Below, in pieces: positions 18,175 to 27,396 of a stretch of DNA of 35,876 nt. The stretch is from an uncultured Bacilli bacterium (GTDB lineage Bacteria; Bacillota_I; Bacilli_A; RF39; UBA660). The notes beneath the pieces are model-generated. The model saw only the letters and a list, made by a program, of their open reading frames with translations, made no database searches and was not told where the DNA came from. Made by a program: the position numbers and the translations under genes. Each line of letters begins with the position of its first letter. The first letter of the stretch is position 1. The stretch covers positions 1-35,876 of the forward strand of contig CAJOJR010000008.1 of the NCBI GenBank assembly GCA_905235065.1. The letters are read 5' to 3'.

Positions 18175-18615
18175 ATGGAAGATTTTATTACAAATACAAC
18201 AAATGAGGATGTATCTATTAATGATATTGAAAATATATGCAAAATAACTTTTAAAAAATTAAAGGTTAAAAATCCTATGTTTAGTATAACAATAGTTGAT
18301 AATGAAAAAATAAGAGAGATTAATAGAGATTACAGGAATAAAGATTCTGAAACAGATGTTATTTCTTTTGCTTTTGAAGAAGCAGATGATTACGTATATC
18401 CTGATATGAGATTATTGGGTGAAATATATATTTCGATAGATAAGGCAAAGAGTCAAGCAGAAGAATATGGACATTCATTAAAAAGGGAATTATGTTTTTT
18501 AACAGTTCATGGTCTTTTACATTTACTTGGATATGATCATATTGAGGAATCTGATAGAGTGGTTATGAGGAAACTTGAAGAGGAGATACTAGAAAGTTAT
18601 GATGCAAAAAGATAA
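18175..18615 (+). CDS. ybeY: Endoribonuclease YbeY (rRNA maturation)
   Basis: RNKDSETDVISFAFEE, LGEIYIS, HGLLHLLGYDH zinc motif. Confidence 0.95.
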   Translation: MEDFITNTTNEDVSINDIENICKITFKKLKVKNPMFSITIVDNEKIREINRDYRNKDSETDVISFAFEEADDYVYPDMRLLGEIYISIDKAKSQAEEYGHSLKRELCFLTVHGLLHLLGYDHIEESDRVVMRKLEEEILESYDAKR

Positions 18616-18976
18616 AGGATTAAAAAGAATTAAAAGCAGTTTCAAGTATGCTTTTAATGGACTTATTGATACATATAGAACCGAGCAGTCTGTATGGATA
18701 TATATTCCAGTTGCTTTATTAGTTATATTAATGGGTTTTTTATTAAAAATAAGTAATTATGAATGGATGGTGGTGGTATTAATTTTAGGAATAATTCTAT
18801 CATTAGAACTTGTAAATACAGCATTAGAAGCAGTAGTTGATTTAATTACTAATGAATATAAACCACTTGCTAAAAAAGCAAAAGATACAGTATCAGCAGC
18901 GGTATTAGTATTTGCGGTTGCTTCTGTTATTGTAGGACTAATAATATTTTTACCAAAGTTTATATCATTATTTTAG
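18599..18976 (+). CDS. dgkA: Diacylglycerol/undecaprenol kinase family protein
   Basis: KYAFNGL..TEQSVWIY, LELVNTALEAVVDLITNEYKPLAKKAKDTVSAAVLV. Confidence 0.95.
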   Translation: MMQKDKGLKRIKSSFKYAFNGLIDTYRTEQSVWIYIPVALLVILMGFLLKISNYEWMVVVLILGIILSLELVNTALEAVVDLITNEYKPLAKKAKDTVSAAVLVFAVASVIVGLIIFLPKFISLF

Positions 18977-18991
18977 AAGGAGTAAAGTAGT

Positions 18992-19375
18992 ATGAGGGAA
19001 AAATTATTAAGTTTAATTAAAAATAGTTATGCACCATATTCTAATATGCATTTTGCATGTATAGTGGAAACCGAATCCGGAAATTTATATAGTGGAGTAA
19101 ATGTTGAAAACGCCTCATTCGGAGGAACTATATGTGCAGAAAGAAATGCAATTAATAATGCTATCTCTAATGGTGAAAGAAAATTCAAAGCATTATACTT
19201 AATGGGTGATAATGAGGATAAACTATGCTATCCTTGTGATATATGTAAACAAACATTTTTAGAGTTTTTTGATTCAAATGTGATATTTAATATAATGAAT
19301 ACAAAAGGCGAAATGAAAGTATTAACATTTGAAGAAGTACTTAATACTCATTTTGTAAAAGAGGATTTAAAATGA
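18992..19375 (+). CDS. cdd: Cytidine deaminase
   Basis: SYAPYSNMHF, VNVENASFGGTICAERNAI, CYPCDICKQTFLEF. Confidence 0.9.
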   Translation: MREKLLSLIKNSYAPYSNMHFACIVETESGNLYSGVNVENASFGGTICAERNAINNAISNGERKFKALYLMGDNEDKLCYPCDICKQTFLEFFDSNVIFNIMNTKGEMKVLTFEEVLNTHFVKEDLK

Positions 19376-20259
19376 GAAGTGGTTTTGTAAGTGTTATTGG
19401 AAGACCTAATGTAGGTAAAAGCTCATTAATTAATACAATAGTTGGTGAAAAAGTCGCAATCACCACTTCTAAACCTCAAACAACAAGGGATTTGATTCAA
19501 GGAATATATACTGATGCAGACTCTCAAATAGTTTTTGTAGATACTCCAGGAATTCATAAACCAGTTCATAAATTAGGCGGTTTCTTAAATAGTAAGGCAT
19601 ACTATTCAGTTAATGATGTAGATCTTGTATTATTCGTTGTTGATGGTTCCGAAGAAATCGGAACAGGTGATAAATTTATTATTGAAAGACTTAAAAATGT
19701 TACAAAAAAGGTATTCTTAATAATAAATAAAATTGATAAATTAAATAATGAGGGGATTATTAATAAAATAAATGAATATAAAGATTTATATGATTTTTGT
19801 GAAATTATACCAGTTAGTGCATTAAAAAATGATAACGTAAAAAGAGTGGTTGAAGTATTAAAAGGGTATCTTCCAGATAGTGTTAAATATTTTCCAGATA
19901 ATGATAAGACATCTTCTTCAATGGAATTTAGAATAACAGAAATAGTTAGAGAAAAGGTAATGAATTTAACTGAAGACGAAATACCTCATTCAATCGCTTG
20001 TGTTTTAACTGATTATCAAGAAACTGATAATGTTGCCCATATATATGTAGATATTGTTACTGATAGAGAAGCTTTAAGAAAAATAATACTTGGTAAAAAT
20101 GGAATTAAAATAAAAGAAATAGGAATGGAAGCTAGAAAAGACTTAGAAGTTTTATTAGGCAAACAAGTATACATTGAGTTATATGTAAGAGTACTTAAAA
20201 AATGGAGAGATAGAGAAAAATATATAAAAGAATTAGGTATTTTGAATAGAAGTGAATAA
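19372..20259 (+). CDS. era: GTPase Era
   Basis: GRPNVGKSSLIN, VDTPGIHKP, NKIDKL, C-terminal KH domain KIILGKNGIKIKEIG. Confidence 0.97.
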   Translation: MRSGFVSVIGRPNVGKSSLINTIVGEKVAITTSKPQTTRDLIQGIYTDADSQIVFVDTPGIHKPVHKLGGFLNSKAYYSVNDVDLVLFVVDGSEEIGTGDKFIIERLKNVTKKVFLIINKIDKLNNEGIINKINEYKDLYDFCEIIPVSALKNDNVKRVVEVLKGYLPDSVKYFPDNDKTSSSMEFRITEIVREKVMNLTEDEIPHSIACVLTDYQETDNVAHIYVDIVTDREALRKIILGKNGIKIKEIGMEARKDLEVLLGKQVYIELYVRVLKKWRDREKYIKELGILNRSE

Positions 20260-20299
20260 TTTTTAAGGTTTATTATCATAATTATAGTAGGTGATAATT

Positions 20300-20395
20300 A
20301 TGGATGAAACTAAAAAATTATGGAAGAAATTTTCTGAAACTGGAAAAATAGAAGATTATTTAAACTATAGTAAATCTAAAAAAAGTAACAAATAG
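20300..20395 (+). CDS. yqzL: YqzL-like 31-aa protein (absent from the ORF track)
   Basis: MDETKKLWKKFSETGKIEDYLNYSKSKKSNK; SD aggtgat; same position between era and recO as yqzL in Bacillus. Confidence 0.65.
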   Translation: MDETKKLWKKFSETGKIEDYLNYSKSKKSNK

Positions 20396-20410
20396 TATTT
20401 GTTACTTTTA
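20381..20410 (+). terminator. Terminator after yqzL-like gene
   Basis: AAAAGTAACAAAT-ag-TATTTGTTACTTTT inverted repeat. Confidence 0.75.
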
Positions 20411-20480
20411 AAATAACTTTCAAAAAACTTTTAGGAGAAAGGCTTTATATGAAAGAAAAGATTAAATAAAAATATTTAAT

Positions 20481-20515
20481 TAAGTATCGAAAGATACTTT
20501 TTTATTTGATATAAT
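20481..20515 (+). promoter_or_regulatory. Terminator hairpin fused to extended -10 promoter for recO
   Basis: AAGTATC-gaaa-GATACTTTTTT followed by TGATATAAT (-10 at 20510-20515). Confidence 0.65.
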
Positions 20516-20521
20516 TTAATT

Positions 20522-21259
20522 ATGGAAATTAAAAAAATAGAAGGATTTATATTAGGTAGTACTCCATATAATGAAAGTAGTAAAATATTAAATATATTAA
20601 CTCGTGAATATGGAATTATTGGGGTAATGTCTAAAGGATGCAAAAATATTAAAAGTAAACTTAAAATAGTAAGTGAAAATTTTACTTATGCTTATTTTTA
20701 TATGTATTTTAAAGAAGATAAATTAAGTACTTTAATTGGGGCAGACATTATAAATTATTTTCCTAATATAAGAAGTGATATAACTAAAGTGAGTTTTATG
20801 TCATATTTATCTGAATTAACTAAGAATGTTTATAAACATGAAGGAAATAGTGAGATATATGACTTATTTATATCAAGTTTATTAAAAATAGAAGAAGGAT
20901 TTAATCCTTTGGTTATAAGTAATATTCTTGAACTTAAGTATTTAGATTATTTAGGCGTATCAATAAATTTAGATGGTTGTGTTGTATGTGGAAGTAAAAG
21001 TATTGTGACTCTGTCTTATCAAAAAGGTGGTTATGTTTGTAAAGATTGTAGGACTGCAGAACCTATTATTAATGAGAAAGTATTAAAAACATTAAGGCTT
21101 TATTATTATGTTGATATTAGCAAAATATCTAAACTAGACATAAGTGATAGTGTAACTCATGAAATAGATAGATTTTTAAATACTTATTATGATAGCTATA
21201 CTGGACTTTATTTAAAAAGTAAGAAATTTTTAGAAACGTTAAAAAATATTGAAAAGTAA
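20522..21259 (+). CDS. recO: DNA repair protein RecO
   Basis: N-terminal OB fold EGFILGSTPYNESSKILNILTREYGIIGVMSKGCKN; Zn motif CVVCGS..YVCKDC. Confidence 0.9.
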   Translation: MEIKKIEGFILGSTPYNESSKILNILTREYGIIGVMSKGCKNIKSKLKIVSENFTYAYFYMYFKEDKLSTLIGADIINYFPNIRSDITKVSFMSYLSELTKNVYKHEGNSEIYDLFISSLLKIEEGFNPLVISNILELKYLDYLGVSINLDGCVVCGSKSIVTLSYQKGGYVCKDCRTAEPIINEKVLKTLRLYYYVDISKISKLDISDSVTHEIDRFLNTYYDSYTGLYLKSKKFLETLKNIEK

Positions 21260-21299
21260 ATATCATTAATGTTAAAATATAAGTGTAGGATGTGATAAT

Positions 21300-21539
21300 A
21301 TGGAAACTACAAAAATTTTTGATACACAAGAGCTTAATTTGGCTAATCAAAAAGAAACTTTGAAAGGAATATATGAAGATCTTGAAGAACACGGATATGA
21401 TGCTTCTAAACAGTTGGTTGGTTATCTTATAAGTGGAGATCCTGGGTATATTTCAAGTTATAAGGAATGCAGAAGTAGAATTTTGGAATTGGATAGGAAT
21501 TCTATTTTGGAGTTCATGCTTAAGGAATATATAAAATGA
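21300..21539 (+). CDS. ireB: IreB family regulatory phosphoprotein (DUF965)
   Basis: 79 aa; VYEALEEKGY-like GIYEDLEEHGYDASKQLVGYLISGDPGYISSYKECRSRI. Confidence 0.93.
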   Translation: METTKIFDTQELNLANQKETLKGIYEDLEEHGYDASKQLVGYLISGDPGYISSYKECRSRILELDRNSILEFMLKEYIK

Positions 21540-21970
21540 GATATTTAGGACTTGATTATGGGGCAAGAACGTTAGGAGTATCTATATCTGATGAAACAGG
21601 GACTATTGCATCCACTTTAAAAACAATAAGATATACAGAAGATAAAGAACTTTTAGTAGAACTTTCTAAAATAATAAAAGAATTTAATATAAAAGAAGTA
21701 GTATTAGGTCTTCCTTTAAATATGAATGGCACTAATAGTGTTAGGGGGGCTGAAACTTATTCATTTAAAACCAAGATAGAAAAGAATTTAAAAGTTAAAG
21801 TTCATCTTCAAGATGAAAGATTATCTACAGTCGAAGCAGAAAGAATACTAATTGGAAGTCATATAAGACGTAATAACAGAAAGAAAGTTATTGATAGTAT
21901 GGCTGCAGTTATTATACTTCAAACATTTTTGGATAAAGGAAAGGGTAATTATGAATACAGTATTGATTGA
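21536..21970 (+). CDS. ruvX: Holliday junction resolvase RuvX (YqgF)
   Basis: MRYLGLDYGARTLGVSISD, VLGLPLNMNGT, DERLSTVEAER, DSMAAVIILQTFLD. Confidence 0.95.
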   Translation: MRYLGLDYGARTLGVSISDETGTIASTLKTIRYTEDKELLVELSKIIKEFNIKEVVLGLPLNMNGTNSVRGAETYSFKTKIEKNLKVKVHLQDERLSTVEAERILIGSHIRRNNRKKVIDSMAAVIILQTFLDKGKGNYEYSID

Positions 21971-22193
21971 AAATCATAGTGGTAAGAAAAAAGAATTTAG
22001 ATTATTGTTTGAGTTCATTTGTGAGCGTGGTAGAAAATATGTTGTATTTACAGATGACAGATATTTAAATGATGGTTCACTTCATACAATTGTTGTTGCT
22101 TTAAATAATAAAAATAAAGTATTAAAATCAAGACCAACTATTGAAGATATGAAATATATTGAAAGATTCATGTTATCTTTAAGCGGTGAATAA
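21951..22193 (+). CDS. DUF1292 family protein
   Basis: FRLLFEFICERGRKYVVFTDD pattern; start moved to ATG 21951; position after ruvX. Confidence 0.7.
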   Translation: MNTVLIENHSGKKKEFRLLFEFICERGRKYVVFTDDRYLNDGSLHTIVVALNNKNKVLKSRPTIEDMKYIERFMLSLSGE

Positions 22194-22195
22194 AA

Positions 22196-23299
22196 ATGAA
22201 TGAAAAAAAATTAAAATTGAATAAATTAAAAATTTTGTTATTATCTATTGCGTTATTTATATTAATAGTTTTATTAATAATTATTTTATTGTATAAAAAT
22301 TTAACTTCTCCTGTTAATAAGAAAGATAAAAACATATATACTTTTGAAGTTAAAAGTGGTGAAAATTATTCATCAATCGCCGATGATTTAAAAAAAGAAA
22401 AATATATTAAAAATGAATTAATGTTTAAAGTATTTGTAAAGTTTATGAAACCCAAAAGTTTAGAAGCAGGTATTTATGAATTATCACCTTCAATGAATTT
22501 AAGATCTATTGTAAATACATTATCAAGTGGTGCTAAAGATACAAGAGAAATTGTTAAGATTACTTTTGTAGAAGGCAAAAATATGAGATATGTTATTAAT
22601 AAAATAACAGAAAACTTTGATATATCAGAGGAAGATATTTTAGATAAATTAAAAGATGAAGAGTATTTAAATTCTTTAATTGAAAAATATTTTGTAATAA
22701 CAGATGAGATTAAGAATAAAAATATTTATTATTCTTTAGAGGGATATTTATATCCAGATACTTATGTGTTTTATAAAGACTCTACTATCGAAGAAATATT
22801 TGAAAAAATGATAGATAATTTGGATAGTAAATTAACTCAGTATAAAGATGAAATAGAGAATAGTGGTTATACTTTTCATCAAATGTTAACACTTGCTTCA
22901 ATTGTTGAAGCAGAAGCTGGTAAATCAAATGATAGAAAAGGTGTAGCAAGTGTATTTTATAATAGACTTAAAGATAAGTGGGCGCTTGGTAGTGATGTAA
23001 CCACTTATTATGCTGAAAAACTTGAATTATGGAGTAGAGATTTATACACAAAAGAAATAAAGAGTTGTAACTCATATAACACGAGAGCTTCTTGTATGGC
23101 TGGTAAGCTTCCAGTTGGACCAATATGCAATCCTTCAATTAATTCGGTAATTGCTTCAATTGAACCAAGTGAAACAGAATATTATTATTTTGTTGCTGAT
23201 GTATATGGAAACACATATTTTAGTAAAACTGCTTCTGAACATATTTCAACAGTTAATAGATTAAAGAAAGAGGGCAAATGGTATGAATATGGTAACTAA
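22196..23299 (+). CDS. mltG: Endolytic transglycosylase MltG
   Basis: TM + LysM-like; LEGYLYPDTY, LASIVEAEAG, VASVFYNRLK, GPICNPSINSVIASIEPSETEYYYFVAD. Confidence 0.95.
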   Translation: MNEKKLKLNKLKILLLSIALFILIVLLIIILLYKNLTSPVNKKDKNIYTFEVKSGENYSSIADDLKKEKYIKNELMFKVFVKFMKPKSLEAGIYELSPSMNLRSIVNTLSSGAKDTREIVKITFVEGKNMRYVINKITENFDISEEDILDKLKDEEYLNSLIEKYFVITDEIKNKNIYYSLEGYLYPDTYVFYKDSTIEEIFEKMIDNLDSKLTQYKDEIENSGYTFHQMLTLASIVEAEAGKSNDRKGVASVFYNRLKDKWALGSDVTTYYAEKLELWSRDLYTKEIKSCNSYNTRASCMAGKLPVGPICNPSINSVIASIEPSETEYYYFVADVYGNTYFSKTASEHISTVNRLKKEGKWYEYGN

Positions 23300-23885
23300 T
23301 AAAATACTGGAAATGGAAGAGTACGCCGAAAAAAATGACATACCAATTATGCAAAAATCAGGACTTGAATATATTCAAAGAAAGATAAATAGTATTAATG
23401 CTAAGAATATATTGGAACTTGGTACTGCGATAGGATATTCAACAATTTGCTTCGCAAGTGTTTCGGATGATATTAAAATAACGTCTATCGAAAGAAATGA
23501 AGAAAGATATAAAGAAGCTGTTAAGAATGTTAATGACATCAATTATAATGATAGAGTTAATCTTATTCTAGCTGATGCTCTTGAAATTGATTTGACAGAT
23601 AAATATGATTTGATTATAATAGATGCCGCTAAAGGAAAAAATATAGATTTCTTTAACAAATATAAAAATAATTTAAATAAAAACGGCATTATGATTTTTG
23701 ACAATATGAATTTTCATGGTCTTGTAGGTAAAAGCGATTCTATTAAAGGTAAGAATCTAAGAAATTTAGTTAGAAAAATCGAAATATTTAGAGAATTCAT
23801 ATCTGTGCAAGAAGATTATTATGCTCTCTTTATTGAAGTTGGAGATGGACTATGCATATGCGAGAGAAAAAAAGATATTTTATAA
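23283..23885 (+). CDS. trmR: O-methyltransferase, TrmR/YrrM-like (tRNA 5-hydroxyuridine methyltransferase)
   Basis: ILELGTAIGYSTICFAS, IIIDAAKGKNIDFF, FDNMNFHGLV; synteny mltG-yrrM-yrrN-yrrO. Confidence 0.8.
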   Translation: MNMVTNKILEMEEYAEKNDIPIMQKSGLEYIQRKINSINAKNILELGTAIGYSTICFASVSDDIKITSIERNEERYKEAVKNVNDINYNDRVNLILADALEIDLTDKYDLIIIDAAKGKNIDFFNKYKNNLNKNGIMIFDNMNFHGLVGKSDSIKGKNLRNLVRKIEIFREFISVQEDYYALFIEVGDGLCICERKKDIL

Positions 23886-24664
23886 TTCCAAATGATAAAA
23901 AAATGAATGAATATAATAATGATTCATTCATTTTGCCTTTAAAAGATTTTGCGGTTGGATTTGATGCGTATTTTGATTCTGATGAAATTAATAAACTTTC
24001 ATCAATTTATAATGTATCTATAATTATTAATAAATTTATTCATGAAACTGATTTAGAACTTATAAAAAAAGAGTTATTAAAGCTTAATAATATTGAGTAT
24101 TTTTTTGTTGAAGATTTTTCTTTAATGAATTATATACCTATAGAAAAGATAGTGTTATATCCTAATCATATAATTTCAAATTATTATAGTGTTAATTATT
24201 TAAAAGAATTGGGTTTTGATAATGTAGTTGTGTCTAATGAACTTACTATAGATGAATTAGTTGATATAAACAACCACACTAAATCTAATTTATTTTATAA
24301 TTTAATTTCTAAAAATAATTTAATGTATTCTAAAAGAGAACTTTTAACTAATTATTATGATAATTATGATATAAATGATAGAGGTAATAGAATTGTTGTT
24401 AATGAAGCGGTAAGTGATCATGAATTAATTATTAAAGAAGAAAATAAAGCAACAACTATATTTAATAATAAAATTTTTTGTGCGAATAAATATTTAGATA
24501 AATTAGACGGTTATAATTTTATTGTTAATTTATCAAATATAGATGAAAATGATAAAAAAGTAATATTAGATAATTTTGATAATGAAGAATTATATAAATT
24601 AATAGACTCTGACTTTTATTTTCTTGAAAATAAAATAGTATACAAGGTGGGTGATTTAAAATGA
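23852..24664 (+). CDS. Divergent TrhP1/YrrN-like protein
   Basis: 270 aa; positional equivalent of yrrN; TIM-barrel-like pattern, no U32 Cys cluster; overlaps trmR and the downstream U32 gene. Confidence 0.5.
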   Translation: MHMREKKRYFIIPNDKKMNEYNNDSFILPLKDFAVGFDAYFDSDEINKLSSIYNVSIIINKFIHETDLELIKKELLKLNNIEYFFVEDFSLMNYIPIEKIVLYPNHIISNYYSVNYLKELGFDNVVVSNELTIDELVDINNHTKSNLFYNLISKNNLMYSKRELLTNYYDNYDINDRGNRIVVNEAVSDHELIIKEENKATTIFNNKIFCANKYLDKLDGYNFIVNLSNIDENDKKVILDNFDNEELYKLIDSDFYFLENKIVYKVGDLK

Positions 24665-25839
24665 ATAAACCAGAACTTTTAGCACCTGCTGGAGATTTAA
24701 CTAGATTAAAATGGGCTCTTGATTATGGAGCAGATGCAGTATATATTGGTGGTTATGATTATAGCCTAAGAGCTAATGCTAATAACTTTTCAATTGAAGA
24801 GATTAAAGAAGCCTGCAACTATGCTCATAAATATGGTAAAAAAATATATGTTACTGTAAATATGATATTTCATAACGAAGACTTTAAAAATTTAGATAAT
24901 TATTTAAAAGAATTAGAAAATGCAAATGTTGATTCATTAATAGTAAGTGATTTTGGAGTAATATCTAGGATAAAAGCATTAAATTTAAAAATACCATTTT
25001 TTATTTCAACTCAAATGTCAATTACTAATCACGATGTAATCAATTTCTATGAATCAATTGGAGCTTATAGAGTAGTGCTTGCTAGAGAATGCTCAAGAGA
25101 AGATATTAAAAGTATAAAGAAGCATTCTAAAATTGAAACTGAAACATTCATACATGGTGCAATGTGTACTTCTTATAGTGGTAGATGTGTTATGTCAAAT
25201 TATGTGACATTAAGAGATTCAAATAGAGGGGGATGTTCTCAAATATGTAGATTCACTTTTAAAAATCAAGATAATCCTGAGTTTGCAATGTCATCAAAAG
25301 ATTTAAACATGATTGAATATATTGAAGATATGATTAATATTGGAGTTGAATCATTTAAAATTGAAGGAAGAATGAAAAGCTTATATTATATTGCAACGGT
25401 TACTAATGCGTATAGAAATATAATTGATAAAGTAATAAATAAAACATTAACAAAAGAAACATTAGAATATTATAAGAGAGTATTAAATAGATGTTCTAAT
25501 AGAGAAAATGCCCCACAATTTTATAATAAATATCCTACTGTTTCTGAGCAATATTTTAGTGGTAGACAAGAGGAAAGTAATCAAGATTTTTTAGCAATAG
25601 TTAAATATTATGATGAACAAAGTAATATGGCTATTATTGAAGAAAGAAATTTCTTTAAAGTTGGAAGTGAAGTTGAAATATTTGGTCCTAATATGGAACC
25701 AATTGCATATAAAATTAATACAATATTAAATGATAAGAATGAGTCAGTTGACGCTGCTAGGCATCCACAAGAAATCCTTAAAATAAACGTTCCATGCAAG
25801 GTATGTAAAGGAGATATTATAAGGGTTAAAGTTTCTTGA
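24661..25839 (+). CDS. U32 family peptidase / tRNA hydroxylation protein TrhP2-like (YrrO)
   Basis: PELLAPAGDLTRLKWALDYGADAVYIGG, FIHGAMCTSYSGRCVMSNY, NRGGCSQICRF, SFKIEGRMKS. Confidence 0.9.
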   Translation: MNKPELLAPAGDLTRLKWALDYGADAVYIGGYDYSLRANANNFSIEEIKEACNYAHKYGKKIYVTVNMIFHNEDFKNLDNYLKELENANVDSLIVSDFGVISRIKALNLKIPFFISTQMSITNHDVINFYESIGAYRVVLARECSREDIKSIKKHSKIETETFIHGAMCTSYSGRCVMSNYVTLRDSNRGGCSQICRFTFKNQDNPEFAMSSKDLNMIEYIEDMINIGVESFKIEGRMKSLYYIATVTNAYRNIIDKVINKTLTKETLEYYKRVLNRCSNRENAPQFYNKYPTVSEQYFSGRQEESNQDFLAIVKYYDEQSNMAIIEERNFFKVGSEVEIFGPNMEPIAYKINTILNDKNESVDAARHPQEILKINVPCKVCKGDIIRVKVS

Positions 25840-25864
25840 CAAATGACTCAATTTGTTGTATCAT
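25836..25864 (+). promoter_or_regulatory. Sigma-A promoter of greA
   Basis: TTGACA-N17-TATCAT; overlaps the U32 stop codon. Confidence 0.7.
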
Positions 25865-25894
25865 TATCTAGTCGACAAAAAGGAGAAATGCAAA

Positions 25895-26368
25895 ATGACA
25901 AACAAAGAAATTTTTCTAACAAGTGAAGGTTATTTGGAATTAGAGCAAGAATTGAATTATCTTAAGTTAGAAAAAAGACCTAAAGTAATTAACGCTTTAA
26001 AAGAGGCTAGAGCTTTAGGAGATTTATCAGAAAATGCCGAATATGATGCTGCTAGAAGTGAACAAGCTTCTACTGAAAATAGAATTAAACAAATAGAGTA
26101 TTCACTTGAACATGCAGTAATAATAGATGAAAACGAAAAGAAAGATGGTACAGTTGGACTTGGTTCTACAGTAATTCTTCAATATGATGGTGATGATGAT
26201 ACAGAAGAATACAAAATAGTTGGTAGTGCTGAAGCAGATCCATTTAATAATAAAATATCAAATGAATCTCCAATTGCTGCTGCCATTCTTAATAAAAAAG
26301 TAGGGTCTACTGTTGAAGTAAGCTCACCTGATGGTGTTTATAAAGTAAAAATAGTAAATGTTGCTTAA
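25895..26368 (+). CDS. greA: Transcription elongation factor GreA
   Basis: LTSEGYLELEQELNYLKLEKRPKVINALKEARALGDLSENAEYDAAR; start moved to ATG 25895 with SD aaggaga. Confidence 0.97.
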   Translation: MTNKEIFLTSEGYLELEQELNYLKLEKRPKVINALKEARALGDLSENAEYDAARSEQASTENRIKQIEYSLEHAVIIDENEKKDGTVGLGSTVILQYDGDDDTEEYKIVGSAEADPFNNKISNESPIAAAILNKKVGSTVEVSSPDGVYKVKIVNVA

Positions 26369-26385
26369 ACATTTACTTTTTTTTT
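26354..26385 (+). terminator. Terminator of greA
   Basis: GTAAATGTT-gctta-AACATTTAC-TTTTTTTTT. Confidence 0.85.
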
Positions 26386-26409
26386 GATATAATTTTTTTG
26401 AGGGATAAT

Positions 26410-27345
26410 ATGATTAATGTTTTATATGGAATTCAAAGTGATTTAATTGAAAATTATATAGAAGATTTTGTTAAAAAGAATAAATTAAATAATATAATAA
26501 AATATGACTATAATGATATAAATATTGATACAGTTATTGAAGAAGCATCTTACTTAGACTTATTTGGTGATAAAAAGTTGATTATATTATATAATTGTAA
26601 ATTTTTAACAAGTGAAGAGACATTAGACAACAAATATTTTGAAGATTACATAAATAATCAAAATCAAGTTAACTATTTATTTTTAATAACTAATAATGAG
26701 AATTTAGATGAAAGAAAAAAAATAGTAAAACTATTAAGAAAAAGTTGTGAAGTTAAAGAATTTAATAAATTTAATGAATATGATGCTTATAAATATGTAA
26801 GTGAATTATTTAAGGATGATGGATATTTGATAGAAGAAAAAGCAATAAAAGAAATAGTAAGTAGATTGTCATCTAATATAGGTATGATAAAAAATGAAGT
26901 GGATAAATTAAAATTATATAAATTAGATGATAAGAATATAGTTTTGAATGATGTTTTAGAAATAACCTCAATACTACCAGAAGACAATGTATTTAAGATT
27001 GTTGATGCATTAATAAATAATAATAAAGAAGAAATATTTAAGCTATATAATGACTTTAAATTGATTGGTGTAGATGAAATAGCTTTAATAGCTTTAATAG
27101 CTAATCAATTTAGATTTATGTATCAAGTAAAAGTATTATTAAATGATGGAAAGAATAAGAACGAAATAGTATCATTATTAAAATCTCACCCATATAAAAC
27201 GGAAATAACTATGAAAAAAGTATCAAATTATTCTGAAGAAAAGTTATTAGATATATTATATAATTTATCATTGATTGATGTTTCAGTTAAAACGGGAAAA
27301 GTTGATAAGGGCTATGCATTAGAAAATTTCTTTTTAAACTTATAG
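26410..27345 (+). CDS. holA: DNA polymerase III subunit delta
   Basis: MINVLYGIQSDLIENYI start, LILYNCKFL, SRLSSNIGMIKNEVDKLKLY, ALIALIANQFRFMYQVK, GKVDKGYALENFFL. Confidence 0.85.
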   Translation: MINVLYGIQSDLIENYIEDFVKKNKLNNIIKYDYNDINIDTVIEEASYLDLFGDKKLIILYNCKFLTSEETLDNKYFEDYINNQNQVNYLFLITNNENLDERKKIVKLLRKSCEVKEFNKFNEYDAYKYVSELFKDDGYLIEEKAIKEIVSRLSSNIGMIKNEVDKLKLYKLDDKNIVLNDVLEITSILPEDNVFKIVDALINNNKEEIFKLYNDFKLIGVDEIALIALIANQFRFMYQVKVLLNDGKNKNEIVSLLKSHPYKTEITMKKVSNYSEEKLLDILYNLSLIDVSVKTGKVDKGYALENFFLNL

Positions 27346-27369
27346 TGATTGAAAAATATCACTATTTTT
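27340..27369 (+). terminator. Terminator of holA
   Basis: ATAGTGAT-tgaaaaat-ATCACTAT-TTTTG. Confidence 0.7.
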
Positions 27370-27396
27370 GTTATATTATTAAGTGGGATAGAAAAT

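Noticed and set aside
19237-19260. Variant cytidine deaminase motif PCDICKQ
   Set aside because: Zn-ligand Cys and the CAERNAI motif are intact; likely lineage variation rather than new function.
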